The notes beneath the pieces are model-generated. The model did not search any database, was not told the origin of the DNA, and was given only the letters and a program-made list of their open reading frames with translations. From Candidatus Mediterraneibacter norwichensis (GTDB lineage Bacteria; Bacillota; Clostridia; Lachnospirales; Lachnospiraceae): a stretch of DNA of 43,502 nt. Below are positions 1 to 7,959 of this stretch, one piece after another. The stretch spans positions 1-43,502 of the forward strand of contig DXIU01000060.1 of assembly GCA_019112765.1 (NCBI GenBank). Reading direction: 5' to 3'. Made by a program: the position numbers and the translations under genes. The stretch's first letter is position 1; each line of letters starts with the position of its first letter.

Positions 1-250
1 CCCCCCACAATTTCAAATTCAAACAAGAAGAAACGAAGACAGAACTTTATCGGCTGACACAAGACTGTGTTCTGCGCTGCTGTTTGAAAGCAGGTGTATT
101 TTCCTGCTTCAAAAGCGGAAACCGGATAAACAGTCAGCCGTAGTTGAAATAGTTCTGTCTTTGTTTTTGTTTGTTGAATTTGAAATTATCTGTGACAGTG
201 TCGATTGGAAAAGAGCAGAAAATGGCGGAATACGGACGATGGGATGCGCC
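1..250. repeat. MITE-like repeat, copy A (cut by window start)
   Basis: An inverted-repeat element that runs off the left edge of the window. Positions 8-55 (AATTTCAAATTC, then GACAGAACTTTATCGG) face a near-complementary stretch at about 145-197 (AGTTCTGTCTTTG, then GAATTTGAAATTATC). The same sequence, reverse complemented and roughly 80% identical by eye, occurs at 30975-31262, including the interior (GAAACCGGATAAACAG near 116-131) and the outer arm AGAGCAGAAAATGGCGG near 211-227. It has no convincing gene, since ORFs across it lack ribosome sites. It lies downstream of the debranching enzyme gene. Most likely a non-autonomous mobile element. Confidence 0.7.
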
Positions 251-463
251 TTTCGGATAGCGGCTGCGGGAAATTTCTGCGACTTGAAGCGTAATTTAGT
301 AAAACTTAAAACCCTGAGTACAGGCGTTAGGATTTTCAATGGAGCTGTCCGACCGGAACGTGAGTTTCCATTGAAAATCCTGCTTTTAGCCTGTGCTCAG
401 GGTTTTGTAGTTTTAATTATTATGCGGAACGGAGCTGAAATTTCCCGCAGCCGCTATCCGAAA
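251..463. repeat. Palindromic element with perfect 27-bp terminal inverted repeats
   Basis: Bases 251-277 (starting TTTCGGATAGCGGCTGCGGG) are the exact reverse complement of 437-463. Inside them a second pair of arms, about 304-345 and 365-415 (AAACCCTGAG...CAGG...ATTTTCAATGGA), is also largely complementary, so nearly the whole 213 bp could fold into one long hairpin. It sits within what looks like the end of repeat copy A: the other copy, at 30975-31262, lacks it but has similar sequence on both sides. That suggests a small element inserted into another. No gene is seen inside it. Confidence 0.7.
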
Positions 464-507
464 ACGATTTATTCTTACTTCGTATTCTGACATTTTCGGA
501 CTTTTTT

Positions 508-2640
508 TCAATCGCATGCCACAGGTAAATTCAAATCTTCCCCCACAAATATAATTACGGATCTTTCTCCCAGGAGCAGTGTTTTTTCCGCTGCAGGCAT
601 TTCTTCAGCGGAGAATGTCTGCTGCTTCGGATCACCGGTGTTTACGGCGATTTTCCAGCGATAGCCTTCCGGAAGATCGGGAAGGGTGAGATGGGCTGCA
701 TTCCAGTGGGCGTTTACAGCGACATATACAAGATCTTCCTGTTTCTTCTCCTCGTCATATCCGGCAAACAGAACACAGGCGGCATACTGGCTTTCCGGCG
801 CATCCGGCTCCCAGGGAACAAGACCGTGAAGGCTCATGGAGGGGAATCCGATATAGCTGGGTTCCAGGTCTTTCCGTATGGCCGGGTGTTCCATGCGAAA
901 CGCGATCATAAACCGGAAAAAGTCAAAAATATCCTGATTTTTCTCAAGAAGCGACCAGTCCAGCCAGGAAATTTCGTTGTCCTGGCAGTAGGGATTGTTG
1001 TTCCCGTATCGGGTATCGCCGAATTCATCACCGGAGAGAAACATGGGCGTTCCTCTGCTGCACATCAGTACCGTACAGGCATTCTTAATCATTTTCCAGC
1101 GGAGGGACAGAATTGCCTCATCGTCTGTATCCCCTTCCTGTCCGCAGTTCCAGCTGTTGTTGTCGTCGAATCCGTCGGTATTTCCCCACCCGTTGGCTTC
1201 ATTGTGTTTCTGATTGTAGCTGTACAGATCATACAGCGTAAATCCGTCATGGCAGGTGATAAAGTTAACAGATGCGTTGCCGCCCCGGTAAACCGGATCA
1301 TACAGGTCAGGGGAGCCGATCATCCGCTGGGCCGCGATGCGGGCCATATTCGGATCGCCTTTCAGAAAACATCTCATATCATCCCGGTAACGTCCGTTCC
1401 ATTCTGCCCAGCGCTTCCAGGCCGGGAAAGAGCCTACCTGGTAGAGACCGCCGGCATCCCAGGCTTCCGCAATGAGTTTTACGCCGCCCAGAATAGAGTC
1501 AAAGGCAAGGTTGCGCAGAAGAGGAGGCTGGTTCATGGGTACGCCGTCTTCATTCCGTCCGAGAATAGACGCCAGGTCAAAGCGGAATCCATCCACACGG
1601 TACTCAATCACCCAGTATTTCAGACAGTCCAGAATCAGCTCCTGTACCACAGGGTGGTTGCAGTTCAGAGTATTTCCGCATCCGCTGAAATTATAGTATT
1701 GCCCGTCGGGAGTGAGCATATAATAAATGTTATTGTCAAATCCTTTGAAAGAAAAGCAGGGGCCAAGTTCATTCCCTTCTGCCGTATGGTTAAAAACCAC
1801 GTCCAGAATTACTTCAATCCCGTTGTCGTGAAGGGTCTTGATCATTTTTTTCAGCTCCAGGCCTTCCCGGTTATATTCGACAGAGGAACAGTAACTGGTA
1901 TTGGGGGCGAAGAAACAGACCGGATTGTATCCCCAGTAATCCAGAAGCTGGTTTTCATCGATAAGGCGTGCGTCACGCATTTCGTCAAATTCAAAAATCG
2001 GCATCAGTTCTACCGCATTGATCCCCAGTTTTTTCAGATAAGGAATTTTCTCCTCCAGTCCGTGAAAGGTGCCCGGACATGTTACGCCGGATGAAGAATC
2101 CATAGTATAGCCACGGACATGCAGTTCATAGATGATCAGATCCTCCATGGGAATCTGCGTGTGCCGTTCCGGTCCCCAGTCAAAATTGGAGCGGACGACC
2201 CGGGCGCGGTATCCGTGGGAGGCGCTGTTTGTATGGCCCCAGCGGCTCTGTCCGGTAACGGCGCGGGCGTAGGGATCCAGAAGAATTTTTGTGCGGTCGA
2301 AGCGAAGCCCCTTCTTTTCATCAAAAGGGCCGTCCAGGCGGTACGCATATTCAAATTCTTCGATATCCAGTCCGAATACAATCATGGAATAGACAAAACC
2401 GATCCGGTAATTGTCCGGAAACTTCAGCACTGCGAAGGGTTCCTCCGCCTCTCTGTGAAACAGGAGAAGTTCGCAGGAGACAGCGCCGTGAGACTGTATG
2501 GTAAAGTTGACTCCGCCGGGAATAATTGTGGCTCCGAAATCCCGGAAAAACCCGGGGCGCACCTGGAAACCGCTGATCTCATCAATCGGTTTCAGCTGCT
2601 GTGCAGAGACAAGTACCAGGTCAGATGCATGCATTGACAT
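508..2640 (-). CDS. glgX: Glycogen debranching enzyme / isoamylase-type GH13 protein
   Basis: Predicted cytoplasmic alpha-1,6-glucosidase that removes branches from glycogen or limit dextrins. The 710 residues read as an N-terminal CBM48-like beta domain (about 20-130), a GH13 barrel (about 165-590) and a C-terminal beta domain. GH13 signatures are intact: DVVFNH at 280-285, nucleophile Asp355 in GFRFD, acid/base Glu392 in AEAW and transition-state His464-Asp465 in TCHDG. There is no signal peptide. The first ATG is used because AGGAGGT lies five bases upstream; a second ATG two codons later is possible. No other glycogen genes adjoin it. The length fits GlgX/TreX-like enzymes, so the family is firm and the exact substrate is inferred. 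Confidence 0.9.
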   Translation of the reverse strand: MSMHASDLVLVSAQQLKPIDEISGFQVRPGFFRDFGATIIPGGVNFTIQSHGAVSCELLLFHREAEEPFAVLKFPDNYRIGFVYSMIVFGLDIEEFEYAYRLDGPFDEKKGLRFDRTKILLDPYARAVTGQSRWGHTNSASHGYRARVVRSNFDWGPERHTQIPMEDLIIYELHVRGYTMDSSSGVTCPGTFHGLEEKIPYLKKLGINAVELMPIFEFDEMRDARLIDENQLLDYWGYNPVCFFAPNTSYCSSVEYNREGLELKKMIKTLHDNGIEVILDVVFNHTAEGNELGPCFSFKGFDNNIYYMLTPDGQYYNFSGCGNTLNCNHPVVQELILDCLKYWVIEYRVDGFRFDLASILGRNEDGVPMNQPPLLRNLAFDSILGGVKLIAEAWDAGGLYQVGSFPAWKRWAEWNGRYRDDMRCFLKGDPNMARIAAQRMIGSPDLYDPVYRGGNASVNFITCHDGFTLYDLYSYNQKHNEANGWGNTDGFDDNNSWNCGQEGDTDDEAILSLRWKMIKNACTVLMCSRGTPMFLSGDEFGDTRYGNNNPYCQDNEISWLDWSLLEKNQDIFDFFRFMIAFRMEHPAIRKDLEPSYIGFPSMSLHGLVPWEPDAPESQYAACVLFAGYDEEKKQEDLVYVAVNAHWNAAHLTLPDLPEGYRWKIAVNTGDPKQQTFSAEEMPAAEKTLLLGERSVIIFVGEDLNLPVACD

Positions 2641-2661
2641 GAAATTACCTCCTTTTCAAAA

Positions 2662-3288
2662 TTACGGGTCTATGTTCTGGTAATAAAAGATAGCGACCTG
2701 GGTGCGGTCCCTCAGATCCAGCTTATCCAGAATCGTGCTTAAATAGTTTCTCACCGTGCCTTCACTTAAATACAGCCGGGAAGCAATTTCTTTATTGCTC
2801 AGTCCTTCCGCTATAAGACGGATGATATCAAGTTCCCTTTCACTGATCCCATAGTCAGGACAGTGGAAATCTTTCTTTTTGTTAAGAAGCTCGGGAATGC
2901 GTGAAACGATTTTTTCTCCGAAAACAGTCTGTCCGGAGTACACTGCCCGCACGGCGGGGATAATGTTCTGGTAGTCCTGTTTTAAAAGATAGCCTTTTGC
3001 GCCCAGTTTCAGTGACTTTACAATGTATTCATCATCTGAGAATGTAGTGAGCAGAAGAATCCGGGCATCCGGAAACGTCTCCAGAATCTGTGCCGCCGCA
3101 TCCAGTCCGTTCTTTCCTTTCATGCGAATATCCATCAGAAGTACATCGGGTCTGTGTTCTCTGTACAGATTGAAAGCCAGACTTCCGTCATCTGCAGTAG
3201 CCGCTACTGTAAGATCGGGCTGAGACTCCAGAATGGTTTTCAGGGCATTTACGACAAGGCAGTCGTCATCTACGAGCATCAGTTTCAT
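2662..3288 (-). CDS. NarL/FixJ-family response regulator
   Basis: A 208-residue DNA-binding response regulator. The receiver domain (about 1-118) has the acidic pocket Asp7-Asp8, phospho-acceptor Asp53 in LLMDIRM, Thr81 or Thr82, and Lys103 in GYLLK. The LuxR-type helix-turn-helix is at about 145-200 (ISERELDIIRLIAEGLSNKEIA). The longer reading frame starting at 3330 lacks a ribosome site; the ATG at 3288 follows AAAGGAGG and gives a normal receiver N-terminus. It overlaps the end of the upstream kinase gene by 23 bases, so the two are co-translated partners. It very likely controls the divergent ABC exporter at 4590-7843; that target is inferred from position. Confidence 0.92.
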   Translation of the reverse strand: MKLMLVDDDCLVVNALKTILESQPDLTVAATADDGSLAFNLYREHRPDVLLMDIRMKGKNGLDAAAQILETFPDARILLLTTFSDDEYIVKSLKLGAKGYLLKQDYQNIIPAVRAVYSGQTVFGEKIVSRIPELLNKKKDFHCPDYGISERELDIIRLIAEGLSNKEIASRLYLSEGTVRNYLSTILDKLDLRDRTQVAIFYYQNIDP

Positions 3289-4366
3289 GTTTTGCCTCCT
3301 TTGGAACTGTAATCCATATCTGAAATCCATTCTCTGTATGAAAATGAATCTGTCCGTTTAATTTAATAATACGCTCTTTCATGTTGGCCAGCCCCATTCC
3401 GCTTTCTGATGAGGCCTTGCATGAACCCGTCCCGTTATCTGAAATGCACAGCTGATACAGGGCCGGATGTTCACGAAGCCGGATGGTGACCTTTGTGGCA
3501 TTGCTGTGCCGGATTACGTTGGCAAGCGCTTCTTTTGTAATGCTGATAAAGCTGTATTTGACATCCTTTGGTACGGCAGGGGAACAGTCAAAGGAAAAGT
3601 CTACCGGACAGAAGGTAAAATCTTTGATCAGCATACGGATGGCATCTTCCATGTTTACGGCGTCATCCCGCAGGTCATGGACACTTTTCCGGATGCTGTC
3701 CATTGCCAGATTCAGGCTGTCGTCCAGAGAGTTCAGGGCCGGAGTCAGAGCAGTGTCCTTATTTACTGTCTTTGCGGCTCCCACCAGAAGGATGGAACGG
3801 GAAAGCAGGTGTCCCACATTGTCGTGGATTTCTCTGGCAATCCGGTTCCGTTCCCGGAGCGTTGCGTTATATATTTCGTAATCCTGCTTTTCCAGAAGGG
3901 TACGGTTCTTTTCTGTTAAAAGGATATCCCGTTCCTTACTGTCATCCTGGGTGCGGCGCAGCTCCTCTTCAAGAAATTCGCAGCGGTCTGTATTTTTCTC
4001 AAGAAAAAAAGCAGCCAGAAAACAGAACAGTTCCAGAAATATAAGAACCGGGGAAAGATGGCCGTACACAGAGCCCAGCAGAAGAAAGAGGATTCCCCCG
4101 GGAATCAGCACAGCATATTTCCGGCTCCTTAATACTGTATAAACTGCCGCAGGATAAAAGTACAGAAATGAGGGGCAGAATACTGCGGCGGCAAAATAAC
4201 AGAAGCCGCCTAAGGCGGGAAGCAGGGAATCTCTTTGTGTGTATATGGAACAACAGAGAATTACTGCTCCCAGAAAGGCCAGTATAAACCAGATATCAGG
4301 CTGTACATAGAAAAGGCAGAACATGCTGAAAAGCATAAGCGCTGCAAGGTTCATCAGGTGATTCAT
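3266..4366 (-). CDS. DesK/LiaS-type sensor histidine kinase (HisKA_3)
   Basis: A 366-residue membrane sensor kinase. The first 125 residues are strongly hydrophobic with about five membrane segments and almost no extracellular loop, so the signal is probably sensed in or at the membrane. A short coiled segment (about 125-165) leads to the HisKA_3 dimerisation domain with phospho-acceptor His181 in the motif EIHDNVGHLLSRS. The ATPase domain shows the N box (about 276-290, EALANVIRHSNA) and G boxes (SDNGTGS 309-315, GMGLANMKER 323-332). The ribosome site before 4366 is poor, and the ATG at 4354 is an alternative. It is the first gene of the kinase-regulator pair. Confidence 0.92.
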   Translation of the reverse strand: MNHLMNLAALMLFSMFCLFYVQPDIWFILAFLGAVILCCSIYTQRDSLLPALGGFCYFAAAVFCPSFLYFYPAAVYTVLRSRKYAVLIPGGILFLLLGSVYGHLSPVLIFLELFCFLAAFFLEKNTDRCEFLEEELRRTQDDSKERDILLTEKNRTLLEKQDYEIYNATLRERNRIAREIHDNVGHLLSRSILLVGAAKTVNKDTALTPALNSLDDSLNLAMDSIRKSVHDLRDDAVNMEDAIRMLIKDFTFCPVDFSFDCSPAVPKDVKYSFISITKEALANVIRHSNATKVTIRLREHPALYQLCISDNGTGSCKASSESGMGLANMKERIIKLNGQIHFHTENGFQIWITVPKEAKHETDARR

Positions 4367-4459
4367 ATAGATTCAGGCATAAGCCGGCTCCTTCCGTTTC
4401 GTTTTAATATATTTATTATACATGAAAACCTTACCCGGGGCAAAAGAATTCATAAGCAG

Positions 4460-4524
4460 ATGACAATTGTCATGTAACAATCTGACACAGGACACTACAG
4501 AAAACAGGTTCTGTAAAGTAGAAT
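4460..4524. promoter_or_regulatory. Candidate response-regulator operator and exporter promoter
   Basis: The 220-bp gap between the kinase gene (-) and the ABC operon (+) holds two palindromes: a perfect 14-bp ATGACAATTGTCAT at 4460-4473, and TACAGAA-N6-TTCTGTA at 4496-4515. The second ends four bases before a -10-like TAGAAT (4519-4524) and covers the place where a -35 box should be, which itself is weak. That is the layout expected of an activator-dependent promoter. Binding by the adjacent NarL-type regulator is an inference. Confidence 0.45.
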
Positions 4525-4589
4525 AAATACAGTGAAATCATAATGCGTTGATACCGGTATTGACCGGAAGACAATAAGGAGGAAACAGG

Positions 4590-5519
4590 ATGATTGAGAT
4601 CAAGAATCTGGTAAAGAGATATGGAAGCCTGGTGGCCCTCGACCACCTGAATCTCCACATAAAAGAGGGGGAGATATTCGGACTGCTGGGGCCGAACGGC
4701 AGCGGAAAAACAACGGCGATCAACTGCATGCTCGCTCTGCTGAAGTTTGACAGGGGAAGTATACGTATTATGGGCGAGGAGATGAGCCCGGATAATTATC
4801 GGATAAAAAAAGAGATAGGTGTTGTTATGCAGGATGTAGCGGTATTCAATGAACTTACCGTACATGATAACATTGATTATTTCTGCAGCCTGTACATAAA
4901 AGACCGGAAAAGATGCAGGGAACTTGTGGAGGATGCCATCCGTTTTGCCGGACTGGAGGAATACAGAAAAGTATATCCGAAAAAGCTTTCGGGAGGACTT
5001 CTGAGACGTCTGAATATTGCCTGCGGCATCGCCCACAGGCCCAGACTGATCTTTCTGGATGAACCGACCGTTGCTGTTGATCCTCAGAGCAGAAATCAGA
5101 TACTGGAAGGCATCTGCGAGCTGAACAGGCAGGGATCCACAATTATTTATACATCCCATTATATGGAAGAAGTGGAACAGATCTGTACCAGAATTGCAAT
5201 AATGGATCACGGAAGATGCATTGCCTCCGGAACAAAGGAGGAACTGAAGAAAATGATAAGAACCGGGGAGACGGTTGTCATTGAAGCTGTTTCTCTGGAG
5301 GAAGAACAGCTGGAGCAGATCCGGAGTCTTCCGGGTGTGTTCACTGTAGAATACGAGGAGCAGGTGCTTACGGTGCGCTGCACGGGAACAAAACATAATC
5401 TGCTTAGAATTCTCGGCTGGCTGCAGGAGAGAGAGATCCCCTTCGGACAGGTCTTTTCCCAGCTGCCGACTCTTAACGACGTGTTCCTGGAGATCACAGG
5501 GAAACAGCTTCGGGACTGA
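4590..5519 (+). CDS. ABC-2-type exporter, ATP-binding subunit
   Basis: A 309-residue ABC ATPase that powers the two permeases encoded next. Walker A GPNGSGKT is at 34-41, Q-loop Gln81, Walker B LIFLDE at 153-158 and H-loop His190. The signature region reads LSGGLLRR (133-140) where LSGGMRQR or LSGGQ is usual. A roughly 90-residue C-terminal extension (220-309) is typical of drug, lantibiotic and Nat-type exporters. AGGAGG lies upstream of the ATG. As first gene of the operon and divergent from a sensor pair, it fits a stress-induced efflux or membrane-defence pump; the substrate cannot be read from sequence. Confidence 0.92.
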   Translation: MIEIKNLVKRYGSLVALDHLNLHIKEGEIFGLLGPNGSGKTTAINCMLALLKFDRGSIRIMGEEMSPDNYRIKKEIGVVMQDVAVFNELTVHDNIDYFCSLYIKDRKRCRELVEDAIRFAGLEEYRKVYPKKLSGGLLRRLNIACGIAHRPRLIFLDEPTVAVDPQSRNQILEGICELNRQGSTIIYTSHYMEEVEQICTRIAIMDHGRCIASGTKEELKKMIRTGETVVIEAVSLEEEQLEQIRSLPGVFTVEYEEQVLTVRCTGTKHNLLRILGWLQEREIPFGQVFSQLPTLNDVFLEITGKQLRD

Positions 5520-5586
5520 ATACAGAATATGGAGACGCTGTCTGCAGGAAAAGACGGCGCCGTAAGTAATATGCAAGGAGGATAAT

Positions 5587-6714
5587 ATGCTGAAACAGAT
5601 GAAATATGCGCTTCTGACAAAACTGAGAAATCCCAGCATAGTATTCTGGCCTTTCCTCTTTCCGCTGGCTCTTGCGACTTTGATGTATTTTGCTATTGGA
5701 CAGATGGATCAGGCCGACTTTGAGACTGTGCCCGCTGCTGTGGTTGTGGAGGAGGAAGGGGAAGCAGTGGACAGTTTTCTCCCTTTTGTTGATGCCATGG
5801 ATGAAAGCTCCGGCCTGATCCGTGCCGAAAAGATGACGGAAGAAGCGGCCCTTAAGGCTCTGGAAAAAGGTGAAGCTGAAGGAATCTTTTATGTGGGAAA
5901 CGATGTCCGCCTGACAGTTTCCGGAAACGGATTTCCGGAAAGCATTCTCCAGTCGGTACTCGCGTCATATCAGTCCGGGGAGGAAGCTGTAAAGGACATT
6001 GCCAGGCTTCACCCGGAGGGAATGCAGGATGCACTTGAAAAAATGAAAGAATATGACACTGCTGTGAATCAGGTAAGCCTCGGCGGCACGACGATTGACG
6101 GCAATGTACAGATTTTTTATGCGCTGATCGGAATGGCATGCCTTTACGGATGCTTCATCGGGTTCGGATGCGCGCTCTGGCTTCAGGCGAATCTGACTGC
6201 TTTGGCAGCCCGCAGATGTGTGGCGCCGGTACACAGGCTGAAGCTGATCCTGACTGAGTTCGGAGCAGGATTCCTGGTGCATTTCGCAAATATGATTGTT
6301 CTGCTGGCATATATGAGGTATGTTCTGAAACTGGAGTTTACGGGCTCTTTTGCGGAAATGACAGGTCTGGTTCTTGTGGGAAGCATGTTTGGTGTATCCA
6401 TGGGGATTTTTGTGGGCAGTCTGGGAAAGGTGGGAGAAGGAATCAGAATCGGCATTCTCCTTGGCATTTCGATGTCGCTGAGTTTTCTGGCCGGACTGAT
6501 GGACGCTTCAGTCAAGGATGCTGTAGAGCAGCATGCGCCTGTACTCAGCCGTGTTAACCCGGCTGCCCTGATTTCGGACGCTTTGTATTGTATTAATGTA
6601 TATGACGCGCCGGAAAGATTTGCGGATAATATGGTAATTCTGATTATAATGAGCGCTCTTATGGTCGGCGGCGCGTTTCTGATCGTGAGGAGGGAGCGGT
6701 ATGGCAGTATTTAA
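5587..6714 (+). CDS. ABC-2-type exporter permease, first of two
   Basis: A 375-residue membrane protein with the ABC-2 layout: one N-terminal membrane helix (about 17-37), an extracytoplasmic domain (about 40-170), then five helices (about 175-198, 222-245, 255-278, 287-305, 348-367). Ribosome site AAGGAGG lies just before the ATG. It follows the ATPase gene by 67 bases and its last 14 bases overlap the next permease gene, so the two permeases are probably made in equal amounts and form a heterodimer. The substrate is unknown; a lipid-active compound or peptide is plausible for this class. Confidence 0.85.
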   Translation: MLKQMKYALLTKLRNPSIVFWPFLFPLALATLMYFAIGQMDQADFETVPAAVVVEEEGEAVDSFLPFVDAMDESSGLIRAEKMTEEAALKALEKGEAEGIFYVGNDVRLTVSGNGFPESILQSVLASYQSGEEAVKDIARLHPEGMQDALEKMKEYDTAVNQVSLGGTTIDGNVQIFYALIGMACLYGCFIGFGCALWLQANLTALAARRCVAPVHRLKLILTEFGAGFLVHFANMIVLLAYMRYVLKLEFTGSFAEMTGLVLVGSMFGVSMGIFVGSLGKVGEGIRIGILLGISMSLSFLAGLMDASVKDAVEQHAPVLSRVNPAALISDALYCINVYDAPERFADNMVILIIMSALMVGGAFLIVRRERYGSI

Positions 6715-7843
6715 GGTATACATGAAAATTACAAAAAAGAATATCTGGCTGGTCTGCCTTTATGTGGTGATTTTTTTCATCCTGGCGCTGCTTTTTCAGG
6801 GAGTCGCGGGAAGAAACGCAGAGCAGGAGTATGCGGCAGAGAGTATATCCATCGGAGTTGTGGATGAGGACGGCGGCCCGGCGGCGGCCGCTTTGACTGA
6901 TACACTCAGGCAGACAAACCAGGTCACGGTTCTTGAAGATAACAGAGAAATGATCCAGGAAAATCTGTATTACGGAAATATAAAATATGTGGTCCGCATT
7001 CCGGAGCATTTTATGGAGAACTGTATTCTGGGGGAGGAGGCTCTTCCGGTTACCACAATGCCCGGTACTTATACCGGAAGTTATGTGGATCAGCAGATCA
7101 GCAGCTTCATAAATTCCGCCAGAGTCCGGGCGGCGGCAGGCTTTACCGAGGAAGAGATCGCGGATGCTCTGGAGAAGCAGGAAAAGCCTCAGGTGGAGCT
7201 TGCAGATCTCCGGGGCAACGCGGGAGAGATGCCGGCGTTTTCCTTCTATTACAGATATCTGGCTTATCTGGTACTGTGTGTTATGTGCTATGTCCTGGGA
7301 TATATTCTGATTGCTTTTGGCAGAGGACAGATTTCCCGGCGAATGTGTGCTTCTGCAGTTCCGCTCAGGAGACAGAGGGCAGAAGGACTTCTGGCATCCG
7401 GGGTTCTGGCTCTGGCACTCTGGATCTTCTGTACAGCTGCCGCGTTTCTTCTGTATGGAAGAGAAATTTATGAAAGCGGCTCTCTGGGATATCTGCTCCT
7501 GAATTCCGGAGCAGTTGTACTGGTATCTGTGACTATCGCTTATCTGATCGGGATGTTTGTTAAAAACCCGGAAGCCTTAAGCGGAATTGTAAATATAGTT
7601 TCCCTGAGTATGAGTTTCATCTGCGGTGTATTTGTAGATCTGGATTATCTGAGCAGCGGAGTCAGAAAAGCTGCACAGTTTCTGCCCGTTTACTGGTATG
7701 AGAGAGTCAATAACCTGGTGGCGGAGTACGGGGCTTCCGCGGATCTTGTAAAGGAGGAGATTCTGCAGGGCATAGGAATTCAGCTTGTGTTTGCCGCCGC
7801 CTTTCTCTGTATAACAATGGCAGCCTCCCGGGAGCGTACATGA
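6701..7843 (+). CDS. ABC-2-type exporter permease, second of two
   Basis: A 380-residue paralogue-like partner of the preceding permease: an N-terminal helix (about 15-33), a large extracytoplasmic domain (about 35-180), and five more helices (about 184-206, 230-252, 263-287, 293-312, 358-375). Its ATG lies 14 bases inside the upstream gene, with GGAGGGAG as ribosome site within that gene's end. It completes a three-gene exporter (ATPase, permease, permease) facing the sensor pair. It ends just before an independent promoter at 7886. The fold is clear; the function beyond export is not. Confidence 0.85.
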   Translation: MAVFKVYMKITKKNIWLVCLYVVIFFILALLFQGVAGRNAEQEYAAESISIGVVDEDGGPAAAALTDTLRQTNQVTVLEDNREMIQENLYYGNIKYVVRIPEHFMENCILGEEALPVTTMPGTYTGSYVDQQISSFINSARVRAAAGFTEEEIADALEKQEKPQVELADLRGNAGEMPAFSFYYRYLAYLVLCVMCYVLGYILIAFGRGQISRRMCASAVPLRRQRAEGLLASGVLALALWIFCTAAAFLLYGREIYESGSLGYLLLNSGAVVLVSVTIAYLIGMFVKNPEALSGIVNIVSLSMSFICGVFVDLDYLSSGVRKAAQFLPVYWYERVNNLVAEYGASADLVKEEILQGIGIQLVFAAAFLCITMAASRERT

Positions 7844-7885
7844 CAGTTCTTCCTTTTTATAAGGCAGCAAAAAATTATTCAGGTA

Positions 7886-7915
7886 TTGACTTTTTTATCC
7901 GGTTTCCCTTATGCT
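7886..7915 (+). promoter_or_regulatory. Sigma-A-like promoter of the PurF-like gene
   Basis: TTGACT at 7886-7891 and TATGCT at 7910-7915 with an 18-base spacer, 45 bases before the start codon. It separates this gene from the ABC operon. Confidence 0.5.
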
Positions 7916-7959
7916 GTATGAGGTAATATGCATTGGGAAAAAGACAGGAGGATAATATA

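Noticed and set aside
161-490. Open frame across the left-edge repeats
   Set aside because: Lies within two palindromic elements, lacks a ribosome site and has no counterpart in the second repeat copy.
691-2094. 467-residue open frame on the plus strand opposite the debranching enzyme
   Set aside because: It mirrors a gene with intact catalytic motifs, has no ribosome site and no recognisable domain; a shadow frame.
4470-5639. 389-residue minus-strand frame opposite the ABC ATPase
   Set aside because: Overlaps a clear ATPase gene and the exporter promoter, low-complexity Phe/Ser-rich translation, no ribosome site.
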